From NCBI RefSeq assembly GCF_023612095.1, contig NZ_CP086235.1:2925501-2989500 (forward strand): DNA of 64,000 bases, given 5' to 3'. The DNA comes from Cytobacillus firmus (GTDB taxonomy: Bacteria; Bacillota; Bacilli; Bacillales; Cytobacillaceae). Shown piece after piece: positions 31,380-41,482 of the stretch; the first letter of the stretch is position 1; every line of letters begins with the position of its first letter. Under the pieces are notes generated by a model. The model did not search any database, was not told the DNA's origin, and saw only the letters and a list, made by a program, of their open reading frames with translations. A program made the translations under genes and the position numbers.

Positions 31380-31413
31380 TATCCGAATGTATTATTTTAT
31401 TTTGCCAATAGGA

Positions 31414-32208
31414 TTACAGCAGGTGAAAAAAATGGAGCAATGGCAGGACGAATAATAAACTGTCAAAACGGTCCAGAATTCCGCCATGGCCAGGCAAAAT
31501 ATTTCCTGAGTCTTTTACATTATAATGACGCTTTAATGCTGATTCCACTAAATCCCCTATTTGACCAAACACTGACAGGATTGCTGTAATTACTAATAAC
31601 CCAAGCAGAGATTCATCAATATCTGTAAAGATAATAAATAACACCGCAACTGCCAGAGCACAGACTACACCGCCAAGCGAACCTTCAATAGTCTTATTTG
31701 GACTGATTTCAGGCCAAAGCTTCTTCTTCCCCATAGCTTTCCCTATAAAATAGGCACCTGAATCTGTGGCCCAAATAAGGAAAAGTGCAAAAAAGAGGTA
31801 GGTCAGGCCTTGATCGGCGAAGCGGGTCTCCATAAAATAGTAAAACCCTATGCCCACATATAAAGTTGACATAATCGAAAAAGCTACATCATCAAAAGTA
31901 AATTTGTTTTTTGTCGCGACTGTATACGTTAAGAAAAGAAGCACTCCAAAAAGAGCTACCTCAATTTTTGTATAATTCATATCATCCAGGATTGACTGAA
32001 ATTCTTTAGGCAAAAGGAAAATCCACAATAATAATAAAGAAATAATGCCTGGAATCGAGAATAAACTTAAATTTCTCATTTTCAATAATTCAAATAGGGC
32101 AATGGATGCCAGCAAATATGCCAGGATGATGATTGGCATGCCTCCAAGGATAATGATCGGCAGGAGGATTGCTCCAAATATAATAGCTGTGATAATACGC
32201 TGTTTCAT
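31414..32208 (-). CDS. cdsA: Phosphatidate cytidylyltransferase
   Basis: The enzyme makes CDP-diacylglycerol from phosphatidic acid and CTP for phospholipid synthesis. The 264-residue membrane protein has about seven hydrophobic helices and the CDP-diglyceride synthetase signature near the C-terminus (SALKRHYNVKDSG, then PGHGGILDRFDS). It follows uppS by 16 bases, so the two are co-transcribed. Confidence 0.95.
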   Translation of the reverse strand: MKQRIITAIIFGAILLPIIILGGMPIIILAYLLASIALFELLKMRNLSLFSIPGIISLLLLWIFLLPKEFQSILDDMNYTKIEVALFGVLLFLTYTVATKNKFTFDDVAFSIMSTLYVGIGFYYFMETRFADQGLTYLFFALFLIWATDSGAYFIGKAMGKKKLWPEISPNKTIEGSLGGVVCALAVAVLFIIFTDIDESLLGLLVITAILSVFGQIGDLVESALKRHYNVKDSGNILPGHGGILDRFDSLLFVLPLLHFFHLL

Positions 32209-32224
32209 TCAATTTTCAACACCT

Positions 32225-33004
32225 TTATTGTACTCCTCCAAAACGCCTTTGGCGGCTTTGGAATACTTCGATCGCTTCAAGCATTTGCTCTTCATTAAAA
32301 TCCGGCCATAAGACATCCGTAAACCAGAATTCTGTGTATGCAAGCTGCCAGAGCATAAAATTGCTTAATCTGATTTCACCGCTTGTACGTATCAGCAGAT
32401 CAGGATCCTTTAGTCCGCCTGTCATAAGGTAGGATGAGAATTTTTCTTCATTCAATTCATTTTCATTCATTATACCACTTTTGCAATCATTTAAGACATG
32501 CCTGACGGCTTCGAGTATTTCTGCTCTGCTCCCATAATTTAATGCAAAGTTCAGCACCAATCCGGTGTTGTTTTTTGTCTCTTCCATCGCTTTGGAAACT
32601 GCATTTCGCGTATGAGCAGGCAGGTGGTCAAAATAACCAATCATTCTTACCTGCACATTCTCTTCTATCAGTTCAGGAAGGAAAGTTCCCAGAAATTCCT
32701 CTGGCAGCTTCATAAGAAAGTCCACTTCCATTTTAGGACGTTTCCAATTCTCAGTTGAGAATGCATATAAGGTTAGAGTCTTCACTCCAATATCGCTTGC
32801 AAATCTGGTGATTTTTCTGACGACCTTCATTCCCTCATGATGGCCGGCAATTCTCGGGAGCGCTCGTTTTTTGGCCCACCTGCCATTCCCATCCATAATG
32901 ATGGCAACATGCTCAGGTATTTGTAATTCTTTTATTTTTTCAACTCTCTCTCGGAGATTGGAAGAACTGTTTTGGGACTTCCATAACTTCATTTTATCAA
33001 ACAT
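32225..33004 (-). CDS. uppS: Undecaprenyl diphosphate synthase (isoprenyl transferase)
   Basis: The enzyme builds the C55 lipid carrier for peptidoglycan and wall polymers from farnesyl-PP and isopentenyl-PP. The 259-residue product has the cis-prenyltransferase motif MDGNGRWAKKR with the catalytic Asp at D38, a central AFSTENWKRP, and the C-terminal DLLIRTSGEIRLSNF and FGGVQ. The ATG follows AAGGAGCAG. It heads the uppS-cdsA-dxr-rasP unit after a 350-base spacer. Confidence 0.96.
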   Translation of the reverse strand: MFDKMKLWKSQNSSSNLRERVEKIKELQIPEHVAIIMDGNGRWAKKRALPRIAGHHEGMKVVRKITRFASDIGVKTLTLYAFSTENWKRPKMEVDFLMKLPEEFLGTFLPELIEENVQVRMIGYFDHLPAHTRNAVSKAMEETKNNTGLVLNFALNYGSRAEILEAVRHVLNDCKSGIMNENELNEEKFSSYLMTGGLKDPDLLIRTSGEIRLSNFMLWQLAYTEFWFTDVLWPDFNEEQMLEAIEVFQSRQRRFGGVQ

Positions 33005-33357
33005 AAGTCTGCTCCTTTAAAATAGGTTAATCCTCCGATAAAAGACAAAGTGTGAAACTTCAATAAGCAGGGGCTTTTTCCCGCTAATTGATAGTTGAAA
33101 TTCAGTCATAGTATCTTTTAGAGATTATTCTAATGGTAAAATAGTGATATTGCCTCTTTCCGCATGATAATATCATACCAAAAATAATTAAATATATCTC
33201 TATAAAAGAGTATGTTACCAGAAAGTTAATTCAGTTAGGAATCTGCCTACTTCGTATATAACAGCAGAGTTGGCGCCTTAGCGCCTGATCAGATTATGTA
33301 TGCTCCTAAAGAGTAAAAGAACCCCCTATTGATAGAGGGTTCTAACTATAAAATAAA
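33005..33357. other. AT-rich noncoding spacer between frr and uppS
   Basis: The spacer holds the frr terminator, a GC-rich GGCGCTAAGGCGCC stretch near 33272-33286, and a near-palindrome ATGATAATATCAT at 33164-33176. A promoter for uppS is expected here, but none is clear. A 30-codon ORF on the minus strand (ATG near 33110) lacks a ribosome site and I do not call it. Confidence 0.55.
33319..33342 (-). terminator. Terminator after frr
   Basis: AGAACCCTCTAT pairs with ATAGGGGGTTCT (one G-U), followed by TTTACTCTTT on the minus strand, 15 bases past the restored frr stop. Confidence 0.75.
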
Positions 33358-34674
<1,317 letters not shown>

Positions 34675-34721
34675 TTATAGGCGCTATTGCTGCATTTACA
34701 ATCTATCTCATTCTTGAAAAA

Positions 34722-34744
34722 CAGGGAACACAAAGTGTTCCCTG
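34722..34744 (-). terminator. Terminator after tsf
   Basis: A perfect 10-bp stem CAGGGAACAC/GTGTTCCCTG with a 3-base loop is followed by TTTTTC on the minus strand. It separates rpsB-tsf from pyrH-frr. Confidence 0.85.
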
Positions 34745-34773
34745 AATCATAACTGATTTAATACTATTAAATA

Positions 34774-35655
34774 TTACTTCTTAACTTGGTTCATTACTTC
34801 TTCAGCGAAGTTGTCTTCACGCTTTTCGATGCCTTCTCCAACTTCATAGCGAACGAATTCACGGATTTTTCCGCCTTTAGATTCAACGAATTTGCCAACT
34901 TTTTGATCAGGGTTTTTAACAAAAGCCTGGTCGTTTACGCAAACATCTTCAAAATACTTACCAAGACGTCCTTCAACCATCTTTGCAACGATGTTTTCCG
35001 GCTTACCCTCGTTAAGAGCCTGCTGAGTCAATACTTGACGCTCGCGCTCTACTTCGTCCTGTGACACTTCATCACGGGATACATATTTAGGATTCAGGGC
35101 TGCAATATGCATTGCAACATCTTTCGCTGCTTCTTCGTCAGTTGTTCCTTCAAGAACTGTTAAGACACCAATGCGTCCGCCCATGTGAAGGTACGCACCA
35201 AATGCATCGTTGTCAGTTTTTGTTTTGATTTCGAAGCGGCGAAGAGAAAGCTTCTCACCAATTTTAGCAATTGCACTATTGATGTGAGATTCTAAAGTAG
35301 CACCGTTAGCCAATGTCTGGCCAGTTGCTTCTTCTACAGAAGCCGGCTTTGCAGAAAGTAAATGCTCAGCGATTTCCTTAACAAGTGTTTGGAATCCTTC
35401 GTTTTTAGCAACGAAATCAGTTTCAGAGTTTACTTCAAGGATAACTGCTTCGTTTCCGTCAACCTTAACAGTAGTAAGACCTTCTGCAGCAATACGGTCA
35501 CCTTTTTTAGCAGCTTTAGCAATTCCTTTTTCACGAAGGAAGTCGATTGCTTTTTCCATATCACCTTCAGTTTCCTGAAGAGCTTTTTTGCAGTCCATCA
35601 TGCCTGCGCCTGTTTTTTCACGAAGTTCTTTAACCATTTGAGCAGTAATTGCCAT
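34774..35655 (-). CDS. tsf: Elongation factor Ts
   Basis: EF-Ts is the guanine nucleotide exchange factor for EF-Tu. The 293-residue product has an N-terminal UBA-like domain ([20 protein letters not shown]), the [10 protein letters not shown] motif that contacts EF-Tu, and two core subdomains. The ATG follows AAGGAGGATCTCATA. It is the second gene of the rpsB-tsf operon. The spacer includes an additional hairpin that may reduce tsf relative to rpsB. Confidence 0.97.
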   Translation of the reverse strand: MAITAQMVKELREKTGAGMMDCKKALQETEGDMEKAIDFLREKGIAKAAKKGDRIAAEGLTTVKVDGNEAVILEVNSETDFVAKNEGFQTLVKEIAEHLLSAKPASVEEATGQTLANGATLESHINSAIAKIGEKLSLRRFEIKTKTDNDAFGAYLHMGGRIGVLTVLEGTTDEEAAKDVAMHIAALNPKYVSRDEVSQDEVERERQVLTQQALNEGKPENIVAKMVEGRLGKYFEDVCVNDQAFVKNPDQKVGKFVESKGGKIREFVRYEVGEGIEKREDNFAEEVMNQVKK

Positions 35656-35742
35656 TATGAGATCCTCCTTAATGAGTTATGTAATAATATCTTTACCATT
35701 TATTACTGTATAGAAAACTAAACATTGCCTTTTCTTTAAAAA

Positions 35743-35775
35743 AAGGTGATAAAGGGTGCTCCCTCTTATCACCTT
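35743..35775 (-). terminator. Terminator or attenuator between rpsB and tsf
   Basis: The stem AAGGTGATAA/TTATCACCTT extends toward the loop (GAGGG/CCCTT) and is followed by TTTTTTT on the minus strand. It looks like a full terminator, so tsf may depend on partial readthrough. Confidence 0.8.
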
Positions 35776-35798
35776 CTTTAAATCAAGAAAAAAGCAAC

Positions 35799-35843
35799 TT
35801 AGAGCTGTACAGCCCCAGCGCCACAGAGCGCATCCGCTTTTCT
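35799..35843 (-). repeat. Hairpin intergenic repeat, core-deleted form
   Basis: On the minus strand AGAAAAGCGGATGCGC is followed after only five bases by GGCGCTGGGGCTGTACA. These are the two ends of the 31245-31379 element joined without its middle. It begins just past the rpsB stop. Confidence 0.6.
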
Positions 35844-35844
35844 A

Positions 35845-36558
<714 letters not shown>

Positions 36559-36594
36559 CTAATGGTTTTTATTTCCTCCGCCCATATCATCTTC

Positions 36595-36632
36595 AGCCGG
36601 CAACTGCATGTGAACAGCACCATCCGGCTAAA
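36595..36632 (-). promoter_or_regulatory. Hairpin in the rpsB leader
   Basis: In the rpsB 5' leader AGCCGG and CCGGCT enclose a GC-containing loop region, with a weaker inner pairing. Ribosomal protein S2 leaders are known in several bacteria. Whether this one binds S2 is a guess. Confidence 0.35.
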
Positions 36633-36663
36633 TCCATAAGCGTGTGTATTAACACCATTTGTT

Positions 36664-36692
36664 AATATAGCATAAGTGTTTTCCACAATCAA
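36664..36692 (-). promoter_or_regulatory. SigmaA promoter of rpsB-tsf
   Basis: On the minus strand a -35 TTGATT (36687-36692) and a -10 TATATT (36664-36669) are separated by 17 bases, with a TGC extension before the -10. It begins immediately after the swrB stop and makes rpsB independent of the motility operon. Confidence 0.8.
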
Positions 36693-36693
36693 G

Positions 36694-37293
36694 CTATTCT
36701 TGCTGATTTTGACGAAATTTAAGCATTAACTCGACTTCTGTCTTCCCTTTGCCTAATTTTTTGGCAATATCCCCCACACTCAATCCCTGCTTTTTCAGGA
36801 TATATACTTGATCATTTATTGATGAAGGATTTTCTTCCTTAATTGAGTGACTGCTATCCGACCGTGTGACAGATTCAGTCTCCTTTAAGGATGATAATCT
36901 TTCTTTTTCACTCAATTTATCCTCAGCTGCCCTCAAATTTTGTTTGTAGGCTGTAGATGCCTGGTAAATGGACGCTCTGGCTAATGGTATTGATTTATCA
37001 TCTGCTTTAGCTATAACTTGATCATTTTTTTTGTCCAAATTTACTGGGATGATTTTCTCTTTTATAGAAGTATCGTTTTTTACATTAATCTTCGAAAGTT
37101 TGCTAATAAAATCATCGTTTTCTTCTTTCATTTGAACAAGGTACGCTGATATAACCTCTTCCATTTCAATAAGCACTTTTTCCTGTTTCTTCTCTGTATC
37201 CATTAGTTTATTCTGACGCAAGTAAAGCAGAATAATGGCTAATAAGGCTACAATATTTAATAGCAGGCTTATAGCTAATAGAAAAGCTGTCAT
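36694..37293 (-). CDS. swrB: SwrB-like (YlxL) swarming motility protein
   Basis: This 199-residue protein has one N-terminal membrane helix (about residues 3-23). A charged, coiled-coil-prone middle and a C-terminal helix-turn-helix-like segment follow (KKQGLSVGDIAKKLGKGKTEVELMLKF). SwrB in B. subtilis sits at the same spot, between sigD and rpsB, and promotes flagellar basal body maturation and SigmaD activation. Identity rests on position, topology and the C-terminal motif, since the middle is poorly conserved. Its ATG overlaps the stop of a 51-codon ORF upstream. Confidence 0.8.
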   Translation of the reverse strand: MTAFLLAISLLLNIVALLAIILLYLRQNKLMDTEKKQEKVLIEMEEVISAYLVQMKEENDDFISKLSKINVKNDTSIKEKIIPVNLDKKNDQVIAKADDKSIPLARASIYQASTAYKQNLRAAEDKLSEKERLSSLKETESVTRSDSSHSIKEENPSSINDQVYILKKQGLSVGDIAKKLGKGKTEVELMLKFRQNQQE

Positions 37294-37445
37294 GATATCC
37301 CTCTATCCGCTGTAGTCAATAACCTTCCCTTTGTATGGATGGTTCTGTCTGTCATTGCTGTCTTTTTTTGATCTTCTTTCCGATCTTGTTCCCCAGCCTC
37401 TGTGCTATCTGAAGTTCTATTGATTTCAAACTTAACCCAGATCAC
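37290..37445 (-). CDS. Small ORF (51 aa) between fapA and swrB, unknown
   Basis: A GTG codon overlaps the fapA stop (ATGTGA), and the ORF's TGA overlaps the swrB ATG (ATGA). The frame fills the spacer exactly with no internal stop. The product is highly charged in the middle (GEQDRKEDQKK) with a hydrophobic start (VIWVKFEINR), no membrane helix and no motif I recognise. A weak AAGGA precedes the GTG. The two-sided overlap is the pattern of translational coupling in this operon, where cheW-cheC, cheC-cheD, flhF-flhG and flhA-flhF also overlap. It could still be a chance open frame. Confidence 0.5.
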   Translation of the reverse strand: MIWVKFEINRTSDSTEAGEQDRKEDQKKTAMTDRTIHTKGRLLTTADRGIS

Positions 37446-38806
37446 ATCCTTGATAACGGCTCACTTCTTATTTCTCCTTTTAGAAAATGAAACTTTAAAG
37501 ATTTGACAGTTTCCCGAATCACTTTTGAATACTTTCCAAAGTGAATTGCAGTGTTGGGATAGATCTGCCCGTAAATAAGGATTGAAGCATTCATTTTTTC
37601 TTCTTTTTCTTTTTCCAATTCAGCCAGATCTTCATTTATTTTGCTCAATTTATTCTGCAAATGAGCTTTTGTAGCCCGTTGCTTGAGAATAATTATTCTT
37701 TGTTCATCTGTCAGCTTTCCTGTCAGCTTTGCCATTTCTGTCAGTCTGCCTTCGATACTATCAAGCTTTTTGATTGATTCGTAAAGTTTGGCTGTTTCAT
37801 TTAATAGTTCTTTTTGGGTGTTATCCACATTGGAGTCCATTCCAGCAAAAAGTTCTGTCTTAGTAAATAAGTGATTGCCCAGTTCTTTGATTTCAATGTC
37901 GGACCCGGACTGAAGCTTTCCTCCAATAGCCAATGCGCCGCTGCATCTGATGGCTCCGCCAGCTTGAACATGGCTGTGCAGGATTGACTTTTGGATAATT
38001 ACGTCCTGTTCTGCCTTCACATTTGCCTGATTCAGGTATGCTGCCAGAACAGAACCTCCCGAAACAACTGAACCTTTATGACTGCCTGAAATTCCGCCAG
38101 TAACAAGCACGTTATTATCCGCCTGCAGGAAAGAGCCTTCAACTATACCGGCAACTATGATGTCACCTCCGGCTTTAATCTCATAACCGGCAGGAACGTT
38201 TCCGCGAATCACAACATTCCCGACAAAATTAATATTGCCCGTCTTCAAGTCAAGGTCTCCTTCAACCTCATACACTGGATTAACAGAAATGCTGTTCTGA
38301 GTGAAACTAACCTGTCCATCTAATAGCGAATAATATTTGCCGCCATTTACAAAAACATTTTCCCCTGCCTTGACTCTTAAAGTCTTCCCATCCTTTGCCG
38401 GTATCAGCTTGCCAAAAATATTCTTTCCGGAAGCACCGGGGGTAGCAGGAATAACAGAGGCTAGGAGCTGACCCTGTGTAACAGATGGGATATGGAGAAC
38501 ATCTCTAAAATTAAATCTCTTTCTGCCGGTTTTCCGGTCAAAAGAGATTTCATTTAATAGATATGCATCACTGCCGTTTTCTGAAGGAAATCCTTTTGCT
38601 ATTTGCAAGGGATATTCCACTGAGAACGGATCTCTGCAGATTCTCTGGATTGCTTCTTCGCTCACACCAAAAATGACCTTTTCGTCAGCAAGCTGTTTAT
38701 GGATCATTTCAGACTGGACAGTTCCATCCAGTTCATCAATATTTACCGGCTGTATCCATGCAGATAAACCGTGAGCATCAACTAAAAGCTGAAATTGGTT
38801 TTCCAT
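37442..38806 (-). CDS. fapA: FapA/DUF342 family flagellar assembly protein
   Basis: This 454-residue protein has a DUF342 beta-helix core (about residues 120-320) built of repeats around GG/GS turns (GNVVIRGNVPAGYEIKAGGD, VVSGGSVLAAYL). A coiled coil follows (about 330-405: LAELEKEKEEK), then a short C-terminal domain. FapA-type proteins affect polar flagellar assembly or positioning in some bacteria. B. subtilis lacks this gene between sigD and swrB. The insertion inside the motility operon, directly after sigD, argues for a flagellar role. It has no signal peptide. Confidence 0.8.
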   Translation of the reverse strand: MENQFQLLVDAHGLSAWIQPVNIDELDGTVQSEMIHKQLADEKVIFGVSEEAIQRICRDPFSVEYPLQIAKGFPSENGSDAYLLNEISFDRKTGRKRFNFRDVLHIPSVTQGQLLASVIPATPGASGKNIFGKLIPAKDGKTLRVKAGENVFVNGGKYYSLLDGQVSFTQNSISVNPVYEVEGDLDLKTGNINFVGNVVIRGNVPAGYEIKAGGDIIVAGIVEGSFLQADNNVLVTGGISGSHKGSVVSGGSVLAAYLNQANVKAEQDVIIQKSILHSHVQAGGAIRCSGALAIGGKLQSGSDIEIKELGNHLFTKTELFAGMDSNVDNTQKELLNETAKLYESIKKLDSIEGRLTEMAKLTGKLTDEQRIIILKQRATKAHLQNKLSKINEDLAELEKEKEEKMNASILIYGQIYPNTAIHFGKYSKVIRETVKSLKFHFLKGEIRSEPLSRM

Positions 38807-38843
38807 GCTGTTTCATTCCTTTGCAGAAAGAAATGGCATAAGA

Positions 38844-39599
38844 CTATATGGCTTTTTCCAGCAGCTGCCTCAGCTTAAAAATTGACTTTGAATGGATTTG
38901 GGATATGCGGGATGTTGATAGTCCCATTACTTCGCCAATTTCTGTGAGAGTTAATTCCTCTTTGTAAAATAAACTTAGCACCAGCTGCTCTTTTTCATTT
39001 AACTGTAAGATTTTTTCAGCCATTTCTTCCAAGATTTCATTTTTTAATACCTTTTCTTCTGGAATGATTGCTTTTTCATCCTTAATTGAATAACTGGCAT
39101 CTTTTTCTTCTGAATCAGGCTGTTCATCAATTGAGAGGATGTTTGCGTAAAAATGTTCGTTCATAACAGAATATACTTCTTCTTCCTGCATATCTGTTTC
39201 TTCAGCAATTTCATAAGCTGTTGCATTGCGCATCAGCCGCTGTTCCAGCTTCTCAGTGGCAGCTTCAATTTTTTTCGCCTTATCCCTTGTACTTCGGGGA
39301 AGCCAATCTTCTTTTCTTAATCCATCCAGAATGGCACCGCGAATTCGAAACGAAGCATATGTATCAAATTTCAAATCTCTTGCAGGCTCAAACTTTTCCA
39401 GCGCATCGTACAAACCCATTAGCCCAAGGCTTCGTATATCATCTCTTGAAACATTCTTCGGCAGGGCAGCGGATATTCGCTGAACATGATAGCTTACAAG
39501 AGGCAAATATTTTTTCACAAGAAAATTTCCCGCTTGAGCATCACGAGAGTCGACCCATTTAGCCCAGTATGTGCTTTCTTCGGTTATCATGTCTGCCAT
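38844..39599 (-). CDS. sigD: RNA polymerase sigma factor SigD (FliA type)
   Basis: SigD drives late flagellar, chemotaxis and autolysin genes and is held by FlgM until the hook is complete. The 251-residue product has region 2 (SRDDIRSLGLMGLYDALEKF, then FRIRGAILDGLRKEDW), region 3 and region 4 (LTLTEIGEVMGLSTSRISQIHSKS). I chose the ATG at 39599, 6 bases after GGAGG. Earlier in-frame TTG and ATG codons overlap the ribosome site. The 240-base gap upstream is unusually long for this operon. Confidence 0.95.
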   Translation of the reverse strand: MADMITEESTYWAKWVDSRDAQAGNFLVKKYLPLVSYHVQRISAALPKNVSRDDIRSLGLMGLYDALEKFEPARDLKFDTYASFRIRGAILDGLRKEDWLPRSTRDKAKKIEAATEKLEQRLMRNATAYEIAEETDMQEEEVYSVMNEHFYANILSIDEQPDSEEKDASYSIKDEKAIIPEEKVLKNEILEEMAEKILQLNEKEQLVLSLFYKEELTLTEIGEVMGLSTSRISQIHSKSIFKLRQLLEKAI

Positions 39600-39641
39600 G
39601 GCCATCCTCCTCAAACGTTTCCATTTCTATTAATTAGTGTC

Positions 39642-39647
39642 AGTATA
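39642..39647 (-). promoter_or_regulatory. Possible -10 element upstream of sigD
   Basis: TATACT on the minus strand lies in TTTTGATATACTGACA, 40 bases before the sigD start. No convincing -35 is found at 16-18 bases. It suggests, without proving, a local sigD promoter in the otherwise long gap. Confidence 0.3.
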
Positions 39648-39855
39648 TCAAAACTTTTCTATAAAAATATCACCTTTCACTTTAAACTGCTCAGTTCTTT
39701 TCCAAATAAGGGGATCTTTCGAAGAAATAATGGGTGAGAGCAATAATTAAGCCGGAGAGAAATCAGCTTGTATGGCTGGCAAAGATCATCCGGCAGCATT
39801 TAAGGCTTTTAAATGATTTATATAAGGCTGCATCTGTCCACCCTGGAACGTGAGT

Positions 39856-40353
39856 TTAAATAACAACTTGGCCTTTATTAACAGTCCTCACCATCAGGTC
39901 GCCTGATTGAGGATTGAACTCAATTGTTCTGCCGCTATGCCCGCCAACATCTTCACCTAAAATAGTAATCTTTAAGGAATTTAGTTCCTTTTTAACTGCT
40001 TCCACATTCCTTGGGCCAATCCTCATTAAATCACTTCCGGAGGAGTATTGGAACATTTGGGCTCCGCCTGCAATTTTGGCATTTAATCGTGAAGCTTTTG
40101 CACCTTTTTTCTGCAGCAGGCTCACTAAATCCCGAATTGCAGTATCAGCATATTTAGCTGAATTAAAGCTTGTGTTTTTTGCAAGAGATGAATCAGGCAG
40201 CATGATATGTGCCAGCCCGGCAATTTCTGAACTAAGATCATAAAGAACCACACCGACACAGGAACCAAGGCCTGATGTCCTGATCAATCCAGGAGTTTTA
40301 ACAATATTCATATCTGCTATGCCCACTTTTACAATTTCTAGAATACTATTCAT
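39856..40353 (-). CDS. cheD: Chemoreceptor glutamine deamidase CheD
   Basis: CheD deamidates receptor glutamines and stimulates CheC. The 165-residue product has the catalytic Cys in SGLGSCVGV (C32) and His in AGLAHIMLP (H49), with the conserved AKIAGGAQMF. Its ATG overlaps the cheC 3' end by eight bases. The gene is typical of Bacillus-type chemotaxis. Confidence 0.95.
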   Translation of the reverse strand: MNSILEIVKVGIADMNIVKTPGLIRTSGLGSCVGVVLYDLSSEIAGLAHIMLPDSSLAKNTSFNSAKYADTAIRDLVSLLQKKGAKASRLNAKIAGGAQMFQYSSGSDLMRIGPRNVEAVKKELNSLKITILGEDVGGHSGRTIEFNPQSGDLMVRTVNKGQVVI

Positions 40354-40987
40354 AATCCGGAACTCCCAATGCCTTAAAGATTATTTGAAATGATTCAGGA
40401 TCAGGCAGCAGAAAGAAATGGCCATTAACAGCATCCGTATTTTGAAGCTCATCGTTTAAAGCTGTATCAATTACGATGGCGTAATCGCTCACCTGCGAAA
40501 TCTCCAATAGACCCGTTCCAATAATTGCCCCCACCATATCAATGCTTAGCATCGGCACTGAAGGGAAAAGTGACAGCTTAGTAAAATCCGATAACGAAGA
40601 TAAATATGATCCTGATAGAATGTTGCCAAGCTCCTGAAGTGCCGATAGAGCAAGTTCATCATATGGCAGCTCATCTGCACAAAAAGAAATGTTTCCAGGC
40701 AGTTCGCGAATAAAGTTTTCAGCCTGTGTAAGAGGAAGGACAAAAAACATGCTGCCAGGGGCGTCTCCTTCTATCCTTAGAAACACCCCTGCCGCAACAT
40801 TTTCCGGACCTCCTGCCATATCGATCATTTCATCAAAAGAAACAATTTTCACATCCGGGACAGACATATCAATTTTTTTATTAAGCAGCGTTGATAATGC
40901 AGTAGCCGCATGACCCGCACCAATATTCCCTATTTCTTTAAGAATATCTAATTGCATGCTGCTGATATTTTTTTCTAAAAAATTCAT
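40346..40987 (-). CDS. cheC: CheY-P phosphatase CheC
   Basis: CheC dephosphorylates CheY-P and binds CheD in the Bacillus adaptation system. The 213-residue product carries two CheC/FliY phosphatase helices with the E-x3-N pattern (DILKEIGNIGAGHAATALS and ALQELGNILSGSYL). It overlaps cheW by four bases and cheD by eight. Confidence 0.95.
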   Translation of the reverse strand: MNFLEKNISSMQLDILKEIGNIGAGHAATALSTLLNKKIDMSVPDVKIVSFDEMIDMAGGPENVAAGVFLRIEGDAPGSMFFVLPLTQAENFIRELPGNISFCADELPYDELALSALQELGNILSGSYLSSLSDFTKLSLFPSVPMLSIDMVGAIIGTGLLEISQVSDYAIVIDTALNDELQNTDAVNGHFFLLPDPESFQIIFKALGVPDYE

Positions 40988-41460
40988 CCCGCTAACCCTT
41001 TTTCATCCTGGGCTGTTAATTCTTCAGGATTTAAGACTTTTTTCAAATCTATTAGGATAAATAACCGTTTTTCGATTTTTGTAACACCTTTGATAAAATC
41101 GGACTCTTCTGAACCGATTACGTCCGGAGGGGGTTCAATTGATTCAGGCGCCACATCAATCACATCATTTGCAGAATCTACAATTAATCCGACTTCCATA
41201 TCGTTCAATACTGCGATGATGACTCGTGACTGCTCATTATATTCAGCCTCTTCAAGATTAAATCTGCTTCTGAGACTAATGATAGGTGTCACAACACCCC
41301 TTAAATTGATTACTCCTTTAACAAAACCGACTGTTCGAGGAACCCGGGTAATATGCTCAACCTTTTCAATGGAACGCACCTGATTAACCGGAATTGCATA
41401 TTCCTTATCTTTCAGCTGAAAAACAATCAATTTTAAGTCCGCGACCGTCTCACTCATCAT
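40984..41460 (-). CDS. cheW: Chemotaxis coupling protein CheW
   Basis: CheW is the scaffold that joins receptors to CheA at the membrane array. This roughly 158-residue single CheW domain contains VNQVRSIEKVEHITRVPRT and VKGVINLRGVVTPIISLR. I take the ATG at 41460, 5 bases after GAGGAG. It lies just after cheA in the operon. Confidence 0.96.
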   Translation of the reverse strand: MMSETVADLKLIVFQLKDKEYAIPVNQVRSIEKVEHITRVPRTVGFVKGVINLRGVVTPIISLRSRFNLEEAEYNEQSRVIIAVLNDMEVGLIVDSANDVIDVAPESIEPPPDVIGSEESDFIKGVTKIEKRLFILIDLKKVLNPEELTAQDEKGLAG

Positions 41461-41482
41461 GTTCACTCCTCGTCAAAATGTA

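Noticed and set aside
33025..33112. 30-codon minus-strand ORF upstream of uppS
   Set aside because: No ribosome binding site and no recognisable product; likely chance.
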